Origin: Triops longicaudatus
Taxonomy: Eukaryota; Arthropoda; Branchiopoda; Notostraca; Triopsidae
NCBI GenBank assembly: GCA_022885665.1
Contig: JAGQDJ010000009.1
Location: forward strand, 248,001 to 312,000
Direction: 5' to 3'
Length of the DNA stretch: 64,000 bases
Both the position numbers and the translations under genes were made by a program. Positions within the stretch are counted from its first letter, which is position 1; each line of letters starts with the position of its first letter. The notes below the pieces were generated by a model, which was not told the origin of the DNA, ran no database searches, and saw only the letters and a list, made by a program, of their open reading frames with translations. Of the stretch, positions 36,701 to 49,781 are shown piece by piece.

Positions 36701-39700
36701 TACCATGTGTGCCGGTACCCGACCTGAATCCAACTGTTATTTAATATCTTCCGGCTATGTAGCTTGGTCGGTTTACCTAAGTGTGGTCTTTGCCGTGTGT
36801 TACTGTCGAGACAAAAATGCTTTCTAACCCAGATAGAATTTTTTACTTTTATAAATTATTCCTTAATTCTACTAAAATTGAATTTACTGTTTATATTTTT
36901 ATTTTTTTTTCATAAATGACTCCGTTTTATTATATTTTTTATTAATACTTTGAGAGAAAAATGTTTATAATTAGTTAATAAAATGCATTTCTTTCAGAGG
37001 TATTTTTGATAACTTGAGGTCACTTCCATCAATTCTGACTTTAAACTATAAAAATGCGCAAAATTTTCAAGCAAACTAATCGAAAGGGTTCCCTTGATCA
37101 AAGAAGTGGAAAGACCTGGCCTTCCTGTAGTTTAAAGGCGTTAAAGTCAAAAACACTGTGAAAATATGAAAAATAAGGTTCAATAACACTGTTCATCAAT
37201 AGCTGAGACCTACGGTAGCAAATACTATATAAAAAATCAGTATTTCGAAACATGTTTATGGAGTTTCATATATTTAATTGTGGTTCCAGCACACGCAATC
37301 CTCTAGTAGGCTGTTAATAAACAAAAGCATAGACCGCTTTTTTAACGAGTTACATGTTACACGGCTTAGGTATTTTCACAAAAATTGCTCAGTATTTGCT
37401 CAGAAATTCTTTATTAGAAAGTTCCAGAAGCACAGTATCTAGTGAATTTTGACAAGAAGATTACTTTGTGAATTTGCAACAAACTAGTTAAAATTAAACT
37501 TGTTTTGAAGAAAAAACTTTTTAAAAAATGAGCGTATTTGTTCATGAAAGCGTCTTTTGACCATTTTTTATTATTGTCGGTATCTTTTTTAGAGAACAAA
37601 ATTCAGGTCCGAACTATTTCAATAATTTGGTAAATTTTCCTAAGCGGTAAATACGGTCCAATTTACGGTTTGAATTATACTGTATTAACCCCCATTTGCT
37701 AGAAATTTACAGTAGAATTATCGCGAAAAGTTTTAACAAGTATTAAATATTTTGATTCAGAACTGCTGACATTTTGACTAAATATTGAGCAATTTCCGCG
37801 ACGTCGCTCAGTGCATTTAGCATGTAATTCCTCTACAATGTTCGGTTCACCTTAGTCGTAAAATATAACACGAGGAATTTGTAAGTAGAGCTTTGACTAT
37901 TGAATGAAATTATGTTAGCTATTCCTTAAATAATGTTCTCTTAATCTCGAGGATTCCGTAAGTTATATATTAAGTAAACTGTTTTTACGAATACTGCACA
38001 TTCACTTTATTCTTCAAGTGAATCCTTGAAAAAAAGTTGAAGTATGATTATTCACAGTGTCCCGTGTTGGGGTTATTGTGAGGGTTTTTGTGGTTTTGTG
38101 TGTTTTTCTTAGAGCTTCCTAAAGAAAAGGCATGGAAGAGTATTAAACCACATGCCGTTTTTCGTTTTTCTTTCGAATATTATTCAACATTTTATCCTTC
38201 GGCAGGTATGGTCAGCTAAGTGGGATGGTTGAACCCATTGCAGGCATATTGGGTGCTGTTGCCGTTTCCTATGCTGAACCTTTACTTCCGTACGGCCTTG
38301 CCTTTGCAGCTGGCGCCATGATTTACGTCGTATTAGATGATATCATTCCTGAATCTCGTGCCAGGTAAGAAAAAGTTTTTCGGGTGTCAAATCTGCCTTT
38401 TTCCTAAGATTTCCCCATTTTGGTATCTTGTGTCTTTATTATTATTATTTTTTTATGTTATTTTATTTATTTTTTATTTATTTTTTATTTTACCGTGAGA
38501 CTTTTAAGTCACTAACCTTCGATTTCTTCTCCTCGAAAACTCTCATGGTTCGAAAAAGCACCGGAAGTTTTTCGGGAGCTCGGAATGAATTTTGAATTAT
38601 GGGGTGGTAAAAACTGCCGGGGGAAGTTCGGGGTTTTGTCCCTTTGAGGATGTGCGGTAATATTTTTCCGAAGGGGAATCATTATTACGTGATTGAAATA
38701 TGTTGCTTAGAGGAGGTTGAGGGTGGAAGGTTTATTGGCTCAGGAAAAAATAAGCCCGGCCTAGCCCGCAATGTGGTTAGCGATTGTTGGGTGGTGGCTT
38801 TAGTTTATTGTCAAGTCTTGGCCAATTTGGCATTGAAAGAGATAATGTGTCTGTATGGGTTTAAAATGCCTCTACGTTTTGTTGTCAGCATTTCCTTTTT
38901 GCATGAGGGAGAGGCAGCCTGTTTTGAAAGTTTTCTACGGTCTAGCACTCCACGCACACATGTGTCACGTGGGCAAGTGATACACCATTTCCTTTTTGCA
39001 CAAAAACGTGCAGCTGCGCTTCTCTCGACTCGTAAAGTCTGTCACTTATTAAGCTAGGGGGGGGGACTCTTGACTAATTAGAAGCCTAAACTATTAGTGC
39101 TGTGAGGTTTTGGGGGCCATTTTTAGAAACGTCGTTTCCCTCGGATCTTTTTGTCTAGGAATCCGTAACTGACATGAGAACTGATTGAAAAGTTTATTTT
39201 CTCCGAGCGACTTGAAAGGGGTGATCTTCGTGCCTCAGGAGGCGGGGCTAGCCTATCTCGTTTGAAGACTCCTAACTTCGCGAATTGTGAGCCCTGTAGG
39301 GAAAAGATATACCTGGGTCGTCAAAAATGAACACCCATGGTTAATGCTAATATAAAGTCGCGCTATAATGTACAGTGGTTATAGCGAACAATTCTGTTGT
39401 GTACAAATTCACATGTCCTAGCGAAGTAAAAAGCATTTGTTCCACTATTGGCTATTACGTACAATAGGAGACATGTAAAATCTCGCTATAACGTACACCT
39501 ATATCGCTATAAAATTATAAGTAGCAATCTGCTATAGTGTACAAGACCACATATCCCGACGAAATGAAAAGCATGTATTTCAATACTGGCTATTGCGTAC
39601 ACTCGGCTATACTGTGTGGACGTTATAGCGAGATTTTACTTCATAACGGAGAAACTTCCCGCCTCCTGTGTAGATGTTATAGCGAAGTTTTACTGTATTA

Positions 39701-40230
39701 GGTAGAGAAGGGTTGTGTACAGGGTTAAGTTTTTTGGTAAGCATCATTTGAGTCCGTGCATGTTTTCTACGTGAAATGGAAGAGGCAAATGGCATGGAGG
39801 GGGTCGCACACCTTGTGTGAAGCGTTTCGCTGACACATATCACAACGAGCCGAAAAGCGCATAGTCGGAGAGAGCCTCATGCCTTATTCACAAGTTGGAG
39901 CCGTGGGAGACTGGAAGAGTACCCACGGCCACGGAGATTCTCCCAACTCTTGCTGTTTTTGTCTGCAATTGCTTCTCCGGAGCTGCTTTCGCTTGTTCTT
40001 ACTACGCACCTAAGGGGAAGACTAGTTATTTCCCAACAAAAGCAAACAAGACATAATATGGTAAATAAATAAGAGGAAGGAGGGGGGAACAGGCTTGCTG
40101 GATACTCAATTATTTGTTCTGTAATCACTTTTACTTTTTGTGTCATTGCAGAGGTAACGAGACGTTGGCCTCCTGGAGTGCAATCTTGGGATTCGTCGTT
40201 ATGATGTGCTTAGACGTGGGATTAGGTTAA
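33776..40230 (+). CDS. SLC39A11: Zinc/metal transporter ZIP11
   Basis: ZIP-family transporter moving zinc (and perhaps other divalent ions) into the cytosol; ZIP11 proteins form their own branch, related to bacterial ZupT, and are reported on Golgi and other internal membranes. Seven exons: 33776-33883, 33947-34253, 34311-34505, 34565-34634, 36571-36669, 38206-38364, 40152-40230 (TAA at the end), giving 338 residues, close to the human 342. Visible motifs: LGTFLTWGLTA at the start, LDGSLGFAAGVMLAASYWSL, the TM4 metal site HNIPEGLAVG split by an intron, the TM5 site QNFPEGLAVSLPLRGAG, GQLSGMVEP, YVVLDDIIPE and LDVGLG at the C-terminus. The loop between TM3 and TM4 (about residues 125-185) is Ser/Asn/Gln-rich and differs from the vertebrate loop, as is common. 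Confidence 0.97.
34635..36570 (+). other. ZIP11 intron (1.9 kb), no internal feature
   Basis: Separates SATFESAR from NLAIGIGIQNFPEG. Frames on both strands inside lack motifs. The acceptor TTTTCGCAG is good. Confidence 0.6.
36670..38205 (+). other. ZIP11 intron (1.5 kb), AT-rich
   Basis: Separates AWRSFW from YGQLSGMVEP. The stretch from about 36830 to 38060 is AT-rich without a unit repeat. Nothing coding was seen. Confidence 0.6.
38365..40151 (+). other. Last ZIP11 intron (1.8 kb)
   Basis: Contains a T/A-rich run (38435-38490), a nine-G run (39057-39065) and the pogo-like repeat cluster annotated separately. A 137-codon frame at 38644-39057 is intronic and shows no known motif. Confidence 0.6.
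39354..39696. repeat. Pogo-like repeat, two diverged tandem copies
   Basis: Two successive units of about 125-165 bp share CGCTATAA-GTAC ends, an AAGCAT...TGGCTATT-CGTAC core (39431-39462 and 39569-39600) and CGTTATAGCGAGATTTTACT-type ends. The right edge, GCGAAGTTTTACTGTA, is the inverted form of a CAGTAAAAC-type terminus. The same family occurs at 22119-22248. No transposase is encoded. Confidence 0.65.
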
Positions 40231-43200
40231 AGCAAAATATTCTTATAGCTACAGTTTCAAAGTGCAATTATTAATACCGTGTAAGGTATTGTTTTAACTA
40301 GAAAAATTCCGCCTTGCGAAACATCACTTACTAGATTTTTCACACAAAATCGCTAGTCGATCATTATTTTCTTGTTGTTAGTATTTTTTCAATGCAATGG
40401 TGGTTATGGGATTGGATAGTAGATTTAATGAATGAAAGGGAATGTGATTTTTCTCCTTTCCAAATATTGACAAAATTTAGAACGTACACAGTGCAAATGT
40501 GTCCATTTTCCTTATACACGAAGTTCCCAATCAGCAAACGTTTGCTTTTAAGATTTTTCTTTATAGAGCTTTATCAAGCCGAGACCGCACCACGATCTTT
40601 TTGTATATTGTTGAGGTAACTTACGTTTCATTGTACACTAAAATCTCAGCTCTAATTCAAGGATTATAAAGAATTATTGGCTCATATTGGCTCATTTCAT
40701 GCCCATATTGGCTCGAACTTCTCCCAGAACAAAGAAACCCCCTTTACCGTGGACGTTTTTGTTGGGCGAAGTTTCGCTGTAACTGTTCGGTATATTTTAG
40801 TCGGTAAGGCGTCTAGGACTTGTTAGAAAAGTTGTATTTTGTTCCGTACATTTTTGTTTCGATTTCGTTTTCTGAAATAGTACTCGAATTGCTAGTGATA
40901 TTCTCGTTTGTTAGCGAAGTAAAACTGTTAATTCATTTCAATTACGTTGAAAACCTCGTGAATGCAAATGTCTATTGGTTGAGCTGCGAGAGCACTAGTT
41001 AAACCACGCAAAAACGCAAAGTCGTTGGGCGAATAACGCAGGGAAAACTTTGCAAGTGATTTGAGTAAAAGTACTTCGACATTTTGACGAACTGTTTTCA
41101 GGGGCAGCTTGCCAGTGACCTATGCAGAAATTCTGAGACCGGCTTCACTAAACCCTTTTAATATTATTAGTACTAAGAAAGCCTGTGCCCAAAGAAGCAT
41201 TGTTCGGCCTCGGCCCATACGGCATTTGCCACAATGGCCATTTGGCGTCCGGCTGTTTTCATAGCATGTTTAGCGATGTCTAGTGCGCAACATTGCGAAC
41301 GCCTGAAAAATTCATGTGATGGATAAATGTGTAAACTTGGGTTTAATTTAGGCATTTTTTTTAGTAAATGAAACATGAAAAATTTATGCAATAGGTGATT
41401 TTTTCTGAATTTTGTGCACAAAAGTGGAGTTTCACAAAAGAAAAGATCAAAACGTCTAGTTTGATGTCTTTTCATAAGATATTTCTGGAAAAATCGTCGA
41501 AAATATAAACAGTAAAGAAACGACTTAAAGTAAAATCCTCTATTGTAGAGGTTCCTTTTTTATGCGTTTAATCATTTATGAAAAATACGCAAAAATTTTA
41601 CCTTCGTTGACAAATTCAGCATGAGCTTTGCGTATACACCACGAATTTCTACATTAGCTATTGCCATGTCATGTCAAAACCTTACTGTAGAAACCGTTTA
41701 TTGAACTATCGAAGCACTTTTAAAAATCACATGAAATATTTTTTCCTAGCTATTCGCTTGCAATTAATATATGTGGGCATACTAACATGTGCAGTGTAAT
41801 CTGTCAACAGCTTTTTACGATATTGCATCGATTTCTTTCGCTTTCTGCGCTTTCGTTGCATATTGTTCCGATCGAGCTAGTCTTCGTCTGGTGACTATGA
41901 TAGGAATACAATATTTCTGCGGCAATAGTTTGTTTCAGTTACTGTTTCGTTGACAAAGAAGCCATGTATTATTTCTATACTATGAATCGGAGCCCATCAG
42001 GAAATACCAAAAAAAAACCTGCACTTTTCTTCTGCTGGAGGATTGAGGTCGCTGTCTGTGTGGCTGCATTCCTTGGCCAGATTCTCACCCTCTCGACTCC
42101 TTTTCTCAAGTTCCTTCGGAGCGTATATTCGGCGCCCAAAAGCATCGTAGACCAGCTAGGGTTGAAAAGGGGCGATCTCATATGCATGCATGCTGGCTTC
42201 CCACCTTAAGACAGGTAACAAAAGGTAAATGCCCTTGTTTGTGAATGTAAATGCGATGTTGGTGTGTTGTGGCTGTGCATATAACAGAAGCTCGAAGCGG
42301 CGCACAACTGGGGGATGCGATGTGATGTGATGGGGAATCCCCTTGGGAGTGGGGTCTCTAGTCTGCTTTTGCCGACTTGACAACATTCCACGAAACAAGC
42401 TCGTCAGCACAAGAACCCGCCGAGGCTCTGAACCTTCGTTTCTTGTCTTTTCTTAACGCCTTACGTGGATCTTTCTCCCCTGTAAAGTGAAAACTTCGGC
42501 CATACCTTTTCCCTTCCCTCACACTCCCCTTTCGTTTCCCCTTTCGGAAAAAGCTGATTAGCCCGAGAAGCTTTGGTCATAGGAAGGCACCACAAGACAA
42601 AAACCAGTACGTGATGGCATGCACAAGAGCCGTTACATCTGTTCCGTCCATCGTTTTCTCGGGCCTTTTCAATGTTGTAGAGAAAAAGAGACTATAACCA
42701 TACTACTACTCCCAGGCTTGCACAAAAAAGGCTCGATGAGCTGCCAACCAGCACGGAGGCACTGGCCCGGCGAACGAAGCGAGCCTAGGCACGGAAACTG
42801 GCACATGCTTGGCTTAATTCTCATGGAGGTGCTAACGTGTTTTGAAACGCCCCTCGCTGCCATGCAAGACGGCGAAAATGAAGAGCAAGTGTTAGGGGAA
42901 AAAACGCAGACAATGATTTTTGTTAACAAAAGCTGAAAAACCAGTATGGCCATATAATTTCCAATAAAGCTCGCGATCAACCTACAGGTTCATCGAGGAT
43001 ACACGTTGGTTTCAAGTGAGAAGTAGGTTTCCCCAGCTTAAACCAATCGTCGAGGCAAGGAGACTTTCGCGTAAATCAACAACACGTAAACCGATAAAAC
43101 ACCTGTAGCATAAGGACGTCTGGTTCTCACTAGGAAAACACCTCAGGAAAATTTTCATGCGAATTATTGTTGCGAGTTTTCAATGAATAATTATTTCCAA

Positions 43201-46200
43201 AAATTTATTTCATTTTATTATGTACCGTCGTTGAAAGCTTTACGTAGTTTGTGTAATGTAATTGCAGCTTTGGTCTAAAAACATTTATGGGAGATAGTAT
43301 TGTTAAAATAGACAATAATAAGGAAAATTATTGGAGGGATTAATTCGGCAGCGACTCTTTTCTGAATGGAAGCTTTTCCATACGCAGCAAGTGCGTGACT
43401 CGAAACAGCATTCTTGCATTGTTTCAAGTGCCTGAACCTGACTATTAGGATTTTTAGTTCTTTATCATGATTTTTTTAAAAATTTTCACCCAAAGTTAAT
43501 TAATAATTACAACATAGTTCAACATGAGCATTTATTCGTGTTTTATATTTTTATATATACATACATATTTAGAATACTTTGCAATTTTTTAAATCAATTT
43601 AAAATTAAGTTGCATAAATGCTGGCAGACGTTAGACCGAGAAGGGAATTTTGGCGCGTTCTCTTTGAGAAAATTTTCTCGGTAATGACGCGGGTCTTTTT
43701 AAATTGCTATCTTTTTCTTTCATTTTTTTTTACGTGTTCGGATTTAGGGTTCAAAGGAAGTAGGTTATTTTGCCTGTACCTGGTTGGCAACCTGTCGGGC
43801 GACATTCTTGCCCACTTGAGACATTCCAGAAACCAAATAGGGATGCACCTGTAACCTGTAAGATTCACAACATGATGTATTCTAAAATATGAGCCCAGAA
43901 CCTTAGGGGGAACGAAGATTCCTGTAAGGGGCGCGTCTTGCGAGCTCTTTAATAGGAGCGAGAAACTTGGAGGATTTATTTTTTATGTAATGTGTGCGAG
44001 ATGGCGCAACGTTGGAAACGCCCCTATACTTAAGCTGCCAGCCTTAGCGCAAACTGACTGGAACATTAGTCCGCGCTCTTTGCCAGTACTCACATACCCC
44101 CTAAAAAAAAAAAAAAGCTTTACCAATATAAACGCGTATTGTGGGATTCCTTAGGTATTCTCTATGACTTGGAGGGAAAACTTGATGACGCAGCCGTCAC
44201 TTTGTCTTAGAGCCCGCGGCAAGTTTGCTATGATAAAAAAATGGTACATTTTCTTTTTGGCTTGATGGGTTTTGTGGTTTCATGCATACAACTGATGATT
44301 TTATTAAGGATTTGATAGAAAAATTTTAAGGGTCAGAACAAAGCGTTCTGTGCTTTTCTTAAGCGAATGGAGAGGTTTTCTGATTTATTCAGGCCGAGGT
44401 CGAAAAAGGTGCGAGGAATGTGATGAGCTGTTCGATTTCTTTTTGCATCTTGGAGTTTGGAAACTTAGTTGTGCCTGTTTCATGCTGCCTTTGCCAAAAG
44501 TGTTCCAACACAGTGCGAACCACCCAGATTATCGTGTGCTTGCTGCTAAAAGAAAGAAAGAAAACGACTGTCTGGACGCTGACCTCAATGCTCCAAACTG
44601 CATGTATATCTGCCGAATACAAAGCGTGATACCCCATAGTAACATGACATCTGTGACAGAGTAAGTGCTAACAATGCCGCCACTGCGCAAGCCTTCTTTC
44701 AATACTAGATCTTTTTCTATGTGGTATAAGCTACAGCTTATTACTCTTCAAAGAGCAGCAGGAATGGTTCACTTCAGTATTTTCTGCAAAAGAGTATTTC
44801 GACATTACATAAATATCGTAATATCGATATTTTACTCTTCCTACAAAAATACTGCAATTAAATACCGGAATAGCTCGACAAGTACATTATATGGCTTTAC
44901 ATACTACAGGATCTACGACAAGTCTACCGTCTATTTTACACCTACGAATGGACATGTGTACTAATACGTATTTATGCACATGCAGACTAGGCAGAAATGA
45001 GGTACTAATTGTATGCATATACGTCCGTTTCACACATACTTCGTATTATACATAGCACACGTACTTATACTTACATACTTTAACCGTATACGCGTTATAA
45101 GAATTACTTTCCATGGAGCAAGTTTCCTTTTCACGCGTAGTTCGGAAGATGCACGACATTCGACGAAACTTATGTGTTTGCTGCAAAATTACAGTTATTA
45201 GTTCAAACTTATTTAAATGTCATAAACCAAGGTCGGGGGGCGTAGAGCATGTAATGACACTCACAGGCTTTTCTGAAGGGTTACGTGCCAAATTGGTGTG
45301 CAATGAATTGTTGAGTTTTAGACGATTTGCTTCAATGCATGACCGTGAGAAACTCCCAACAGATACGAAAGAGAACCTTTCACAGGTATTTTCAGTTTCC
45401 GATTACATTCGCGTGGAAGAATATGAAGCTGTTTAACTTTGGAAGCCTATGGCTTCTTGAGTAGAAAACTACATGTTTCTTGGGATTTGGCGGAAGCGGA
45501 AAGTGCAAAACGAACTTCCGCAGCAACAAGTTTCTATTATGCACGTGTTTCCTGAGGAAATGGAAGGTTGTATACCTTTAGAAGAACTCGAAACTAATGA
45601 AGAATGAACTATTTACCATATCAAATGCAAAAGCAATGTTTTAGAATATTGCACCCAAAAGCTAGAAACCCTTCACCATGTATTCTCTATGTGGAGAAAC
45701 AACGAAGACCGATTGCAACGACTACTGATGAATGAAAGTTAAGGTTAAACTGAAAGTTAAAGTTAAAAATGAAAGTTAAGTGCCTTGCGCTGCGATATCT
45801 ACCATATTTGAACTAAAAAAATGAAAAAATAGGAATCCATCTTAACTTAACAGAACCTCCTTAAAATAGCATCAACTAATAAGAAACGTGGGAATTCAAA
45901 ATTAACGGGAATCATCAAATTTTGGGGCTTTATTAGAAATCTGTTTCATGTAGCAGTTCAAAACGTTCTTAAGGTCAAAGAATATGTGCTGAACAACAAT
46001 ACTGCTAGTGGTTGTTAGTCTTTCATTTTATAGTAATCTTTGGATCATGTTAAAACTTGTCTTAAGTTAACGGTGTCTGGTATAGTTGTAGAGACCACTG
46101 TCATGGTTGAGTACCAGGAAGAAAAAATTGGGGTTATGGAGTACGTTTTATCTATATTTTTGGTTCCTTTTGCTGCTATAGAAGTCATTGACTTGATTGA

Positions 46201-49200
46201 ATAGGCGTTTCAATGTTTCACGATAACGCAGGATTAATACTACAGCACGTGGTATATGCTACATTCAAATATTCGAATGTACTGTCTCCGAATGATGTAC
46301 GATCGATGTAAACCTTTCTACCACAAATGATCTATCCCCGAAGTCTGCTTTGAAGTTGATTTCTGTTCACAAGCGACTACACAATAATTTACAGTACGGC
46401 GAAAGCAAGGTAAGATGAATGGGATGAATTGTACATGTTAAATGGCAAAGCCAGGGAAATTAAAATTCGCTTATCATAAATTGCGTGAAAACCTCCACAA
46501 AATTCGGGAAACATTTTGAACCTGCAGACGTGTATTGGTGCATGTAAACAATGAAGATTTCTATATCTATAAAAGTCCTTTAGAATTACTTTTAGAGAGT
46601 TTGCGAGGGTAAGTGATCGTGAAGTTTTTCCTTGGATCACCAAGTTTGTCAGAAGCTATATTTTCCTTGTATAAAAGCTTGTAAACTTCCAGTGATCCTC
46701 GGTATTGCGGAGTGTCTTGCGAGATAGTATACATATGTCATAGCATACTTATCTGTTATATATAAAATGTATGTATACATGTTGATGCAAGAGGAGGAGC
46801 TTCTAAACAGCCTACAAGGCTTGTCGGGACCTGATGATGATGATGTTGAGTATACTTATCTCTTCATATGTTGTGCTCTTGAATAAACTGTTTCTCCAGT
46901 ATTTAGAGCGTTTAACGCACTACATTATCAAGATACTATTGAGTGTCTGTAAAGAAAGATAGACTAATACCCTGTCTACTAATGCATCTTTTCGCAAGTA
47001 TAATGTTTGATTTTTTTTATTTTTCACATTCCGTAATATGTCTGAAGGAGACTTTTATAGTTTTTAGAGACCCTTTCTTTTACTTCGCTGCTGAATCACC
47101 CGACTGAAGACCTTACGGTAACTATATATAAAAAAAATCCTCCACTAGGATGTAGTAGCAAGTTCTCCTTTGCGCCCCACTTAAGTGTGTTGTAGCCGTA
47201 TTACTGCCCCCACACTCCTTCTTAGTGAAAGTGTGGGTTCGGAATGCCTTGTTGTTGACTGCTGTGGGAATACAATTTTCCTTGGCCGATGCAGCGTTAC
47301 TCAATCTTGGAATGCTTCATCTATATAAGGGAATAATATGCTGAACGGAAGTGCCGCACATCGGCGTGGTCTGTGATAATCGCATTCCTCCATCTTACCT
47401 TGCATAATTACAAACAACTATGTGTTAAGAGTAGGCGGATTGTTGATGGGTAAAGGCTGTCTCGTGACCTTATAAAGCATGCGAATGGAATATTTCTCGA
47501 CTCAATGTGGAATGCAACAGTGAGCTTAGTGGTCCTAAGTGTTCGCTAATCAGTTCTCACCCATCTGCGTGATGAAAAGGTAAGAGTTTCTCTTAGACGG
47601 GGGGCAGTACATTCGAAAGCACCGCTACTCGTACGGTTTAGTAGATTTTGTAGTGATTATAGGGTTATACGGTTTTCGTTCACCGAGTATCTAATCTAAC
47701 AGGGCAACAGGTCTTTTGTTTGCATGTCGGTTGGAAAATAATCATACTATTAGTCTATGTGGCAGGTGCGAGGGTCCTCTCTGTCACAGTTGGGGTTGCG
47801 TTCGAAGTAAAGTTGGAAATTCGGATGCAGAACGTTTTCAGGTGCGAGATACGACCAGCTGTCAGATAGAATTAGCTAAACAGGAGACGTGTTCGGATAG
47901 AATGAAACAAACTACATAACCCCGAACGAAGAATGGTGCGCAATTCCATTGTTACGTATATTTTCCCTTTCATATTTTTAAATGCAGTTGTATCATAGGT
48001 AATATCCACTGATGACACGAATTCGTGAGGTTATATAAGGGAAGTTGCGGACGAGCTTAGTATTGCGGAGAATTCCCCCATAGCTGTTAATGAAAGTCGT
48101 GCCGATTTGTAGGAAAAGACACGGATGTGTATGGTCGATTTCCTACTCCTAATTGCCATTTGTATTTTCATTTAGTCCAACGATATGGGACCATTGTATG
48201 GTTGTCAAGAGCCCCCTTTTCACCCTGTCTCTCCTTACGCTTAATAAACTGGTCTCGTTCTAGTTTAATTGTTCCGAATAGGGGAAGCCACCATATGCAC
48301 GTCAACGTAGGAACGTTCGTTGTTGCAAAGAATAACTAGCTGTTTCCACGAGATGACAATCGTCCGCAATACTTGACGTGTTTAACGAATATCGGTTGAG
48401 AAGTACGAAGAATCGTAAGGTCACTTGAACGACTCATGCGGTGAAATGGGTGAATAAATCGAACTAACTCGAGGCAACGAGCATGGGTCACTTCTGAGCC
48501 TAGGAAAAAATTAGCTGACTCTGAATTAACTTTCTATTTCCGCTTTACAGTTTACGTGCGTTCATTGCAAATTTTTGGCAAACCTCCGTACAAAAATGTG
48601 GACGTATTATAGTGGTCTGAGTTCATCTTTTTAAGCTTTTCGTCTTTATTCAATACGGCAAAAAAAGTCTTTTTACACAGTAATTTAACTTTGTTTTTCA
48701 TAACTTGGAAAATGCCACGTGTACCCAATTTTAGGAAATGTAACCAGGATAAAGTCAGTGCACTGAATTTGACTAAACACAGTTCATGTTCCATCTAAAT
48801 GGAATTTGTTCGTTGTTTTAAAACTTCAGTTGAATGGGATTGACCTGAGACCCGATTGAATTCACAGAAACAGAATTAGAAAAAAAGAAAGGGCGTGTTA
48901 GAAAAATTGACTGGAAGAATTGCTTCTCAACTTTGACGCTCTACACGAATTATGCGTGTGTTTTGTCATAATCTTCCTTAGTTAAACTTGTTCAATTGCT
49001 CAACCTCTTCTCGTGGAAATTAGGTTCCAAACTTCAAATGATTTTGACTTTAGTTTGTTACGAATTAGAAAAATCCTTATCTGAACTGAATTGATTTTCA
49101 AAATGTTAAAAGCAAAAGAACTGAATTGACATACATTCTTGGTATTTCCAAAGAAACTTTAAATTTTCGAAACTCTTCTTGAATTGCATTGATTTGACTT

Positions 49201-49482
49201 TCTTGAATGTCGAAAAAGAAAACCATGAAGAAATGGTATCCAGGTTTGAGACACATTGTTTTGGTACAAAATACGCCCTTTGACGAAATTTTCTGTTGCA
49301 AGAGACTACATATTAATGAAGATATTGAAGCTTTTGACGCTTGTTATCTTTTTTATGAAATAGATCGCACGGTAGCGCTACCGCAGCTTCTATTCTCCAC
49401 GATTTCTTGTCGCTACCCAAGGAAAAACTTTTTTGTTCCATTGGGACGTAGACGACGTCCCAAGGTTGTTAAATGGCCCTGG
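40231..49482. other. Gene-poor region right of ZIP11
   Basis: About 9 kb with no gene I can support. It includes ZIP11 3' UTR of unknown length, an AT-rich stretch (43140-43620), short AAAGTTAA-type direct repeats (45735-45780), TATA-like TATATAAGG motifs at 47332 and 48032, and a few small open frames treated under findings. Confidence 0.5.
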
Positions 49483-49781
49483 TGACGTCATAGGGAGGTG
49501 CTTAAAGTCTTTCACGGTACCGCAAACCTCAGCAGCAATGGCTATCCCGCGTAGTTATCCCGTGCTAAACTCCTAAGTTGGCGCGGCACAGCTGGCTTCC
49601 ATTTTGGAACTTTCCTTAATCCCGCCTCATGCTCGTATTTGTTGTGTTGTGTCGCTCGCTCAAGTTGACCGGACCTGCCGTCCCTGACGTCTCTTTTGCC
49701 TCGTTGGCTGTGCTGTCGCTGCGCCATTTGCCTGTGTGAGAAATCGAGTCTGTGAAAATCCGATTTTTAAGGCACTAACAG
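49483..49781 (+). promoter_or_regulatory. Promoter-like patch with CRE and a possible first exon
   Basis: A palindromic cAMP-response element TGACGTCA (49483-49490) heads a more GC-rich stretch that ends in a good donor, AACAG|GTAAAT (49781/49782). The arrangement resembles a promoter with a short non-coding first exon of a + strand transcript. No partner exon was found. Confidence 0.3.

Noticed and set aside
38644..39057. 137-codon plus-strand frame
   Set aside because: Lies wholly within the last ZIP11 intron, has no motif and no splice partner.
47332..48040. Two TATATAAGG motifs as promoters or CArG boxes
   Set aside because: No initiator, exon or ORF follows either site, and the CArG consensus is imperfect.
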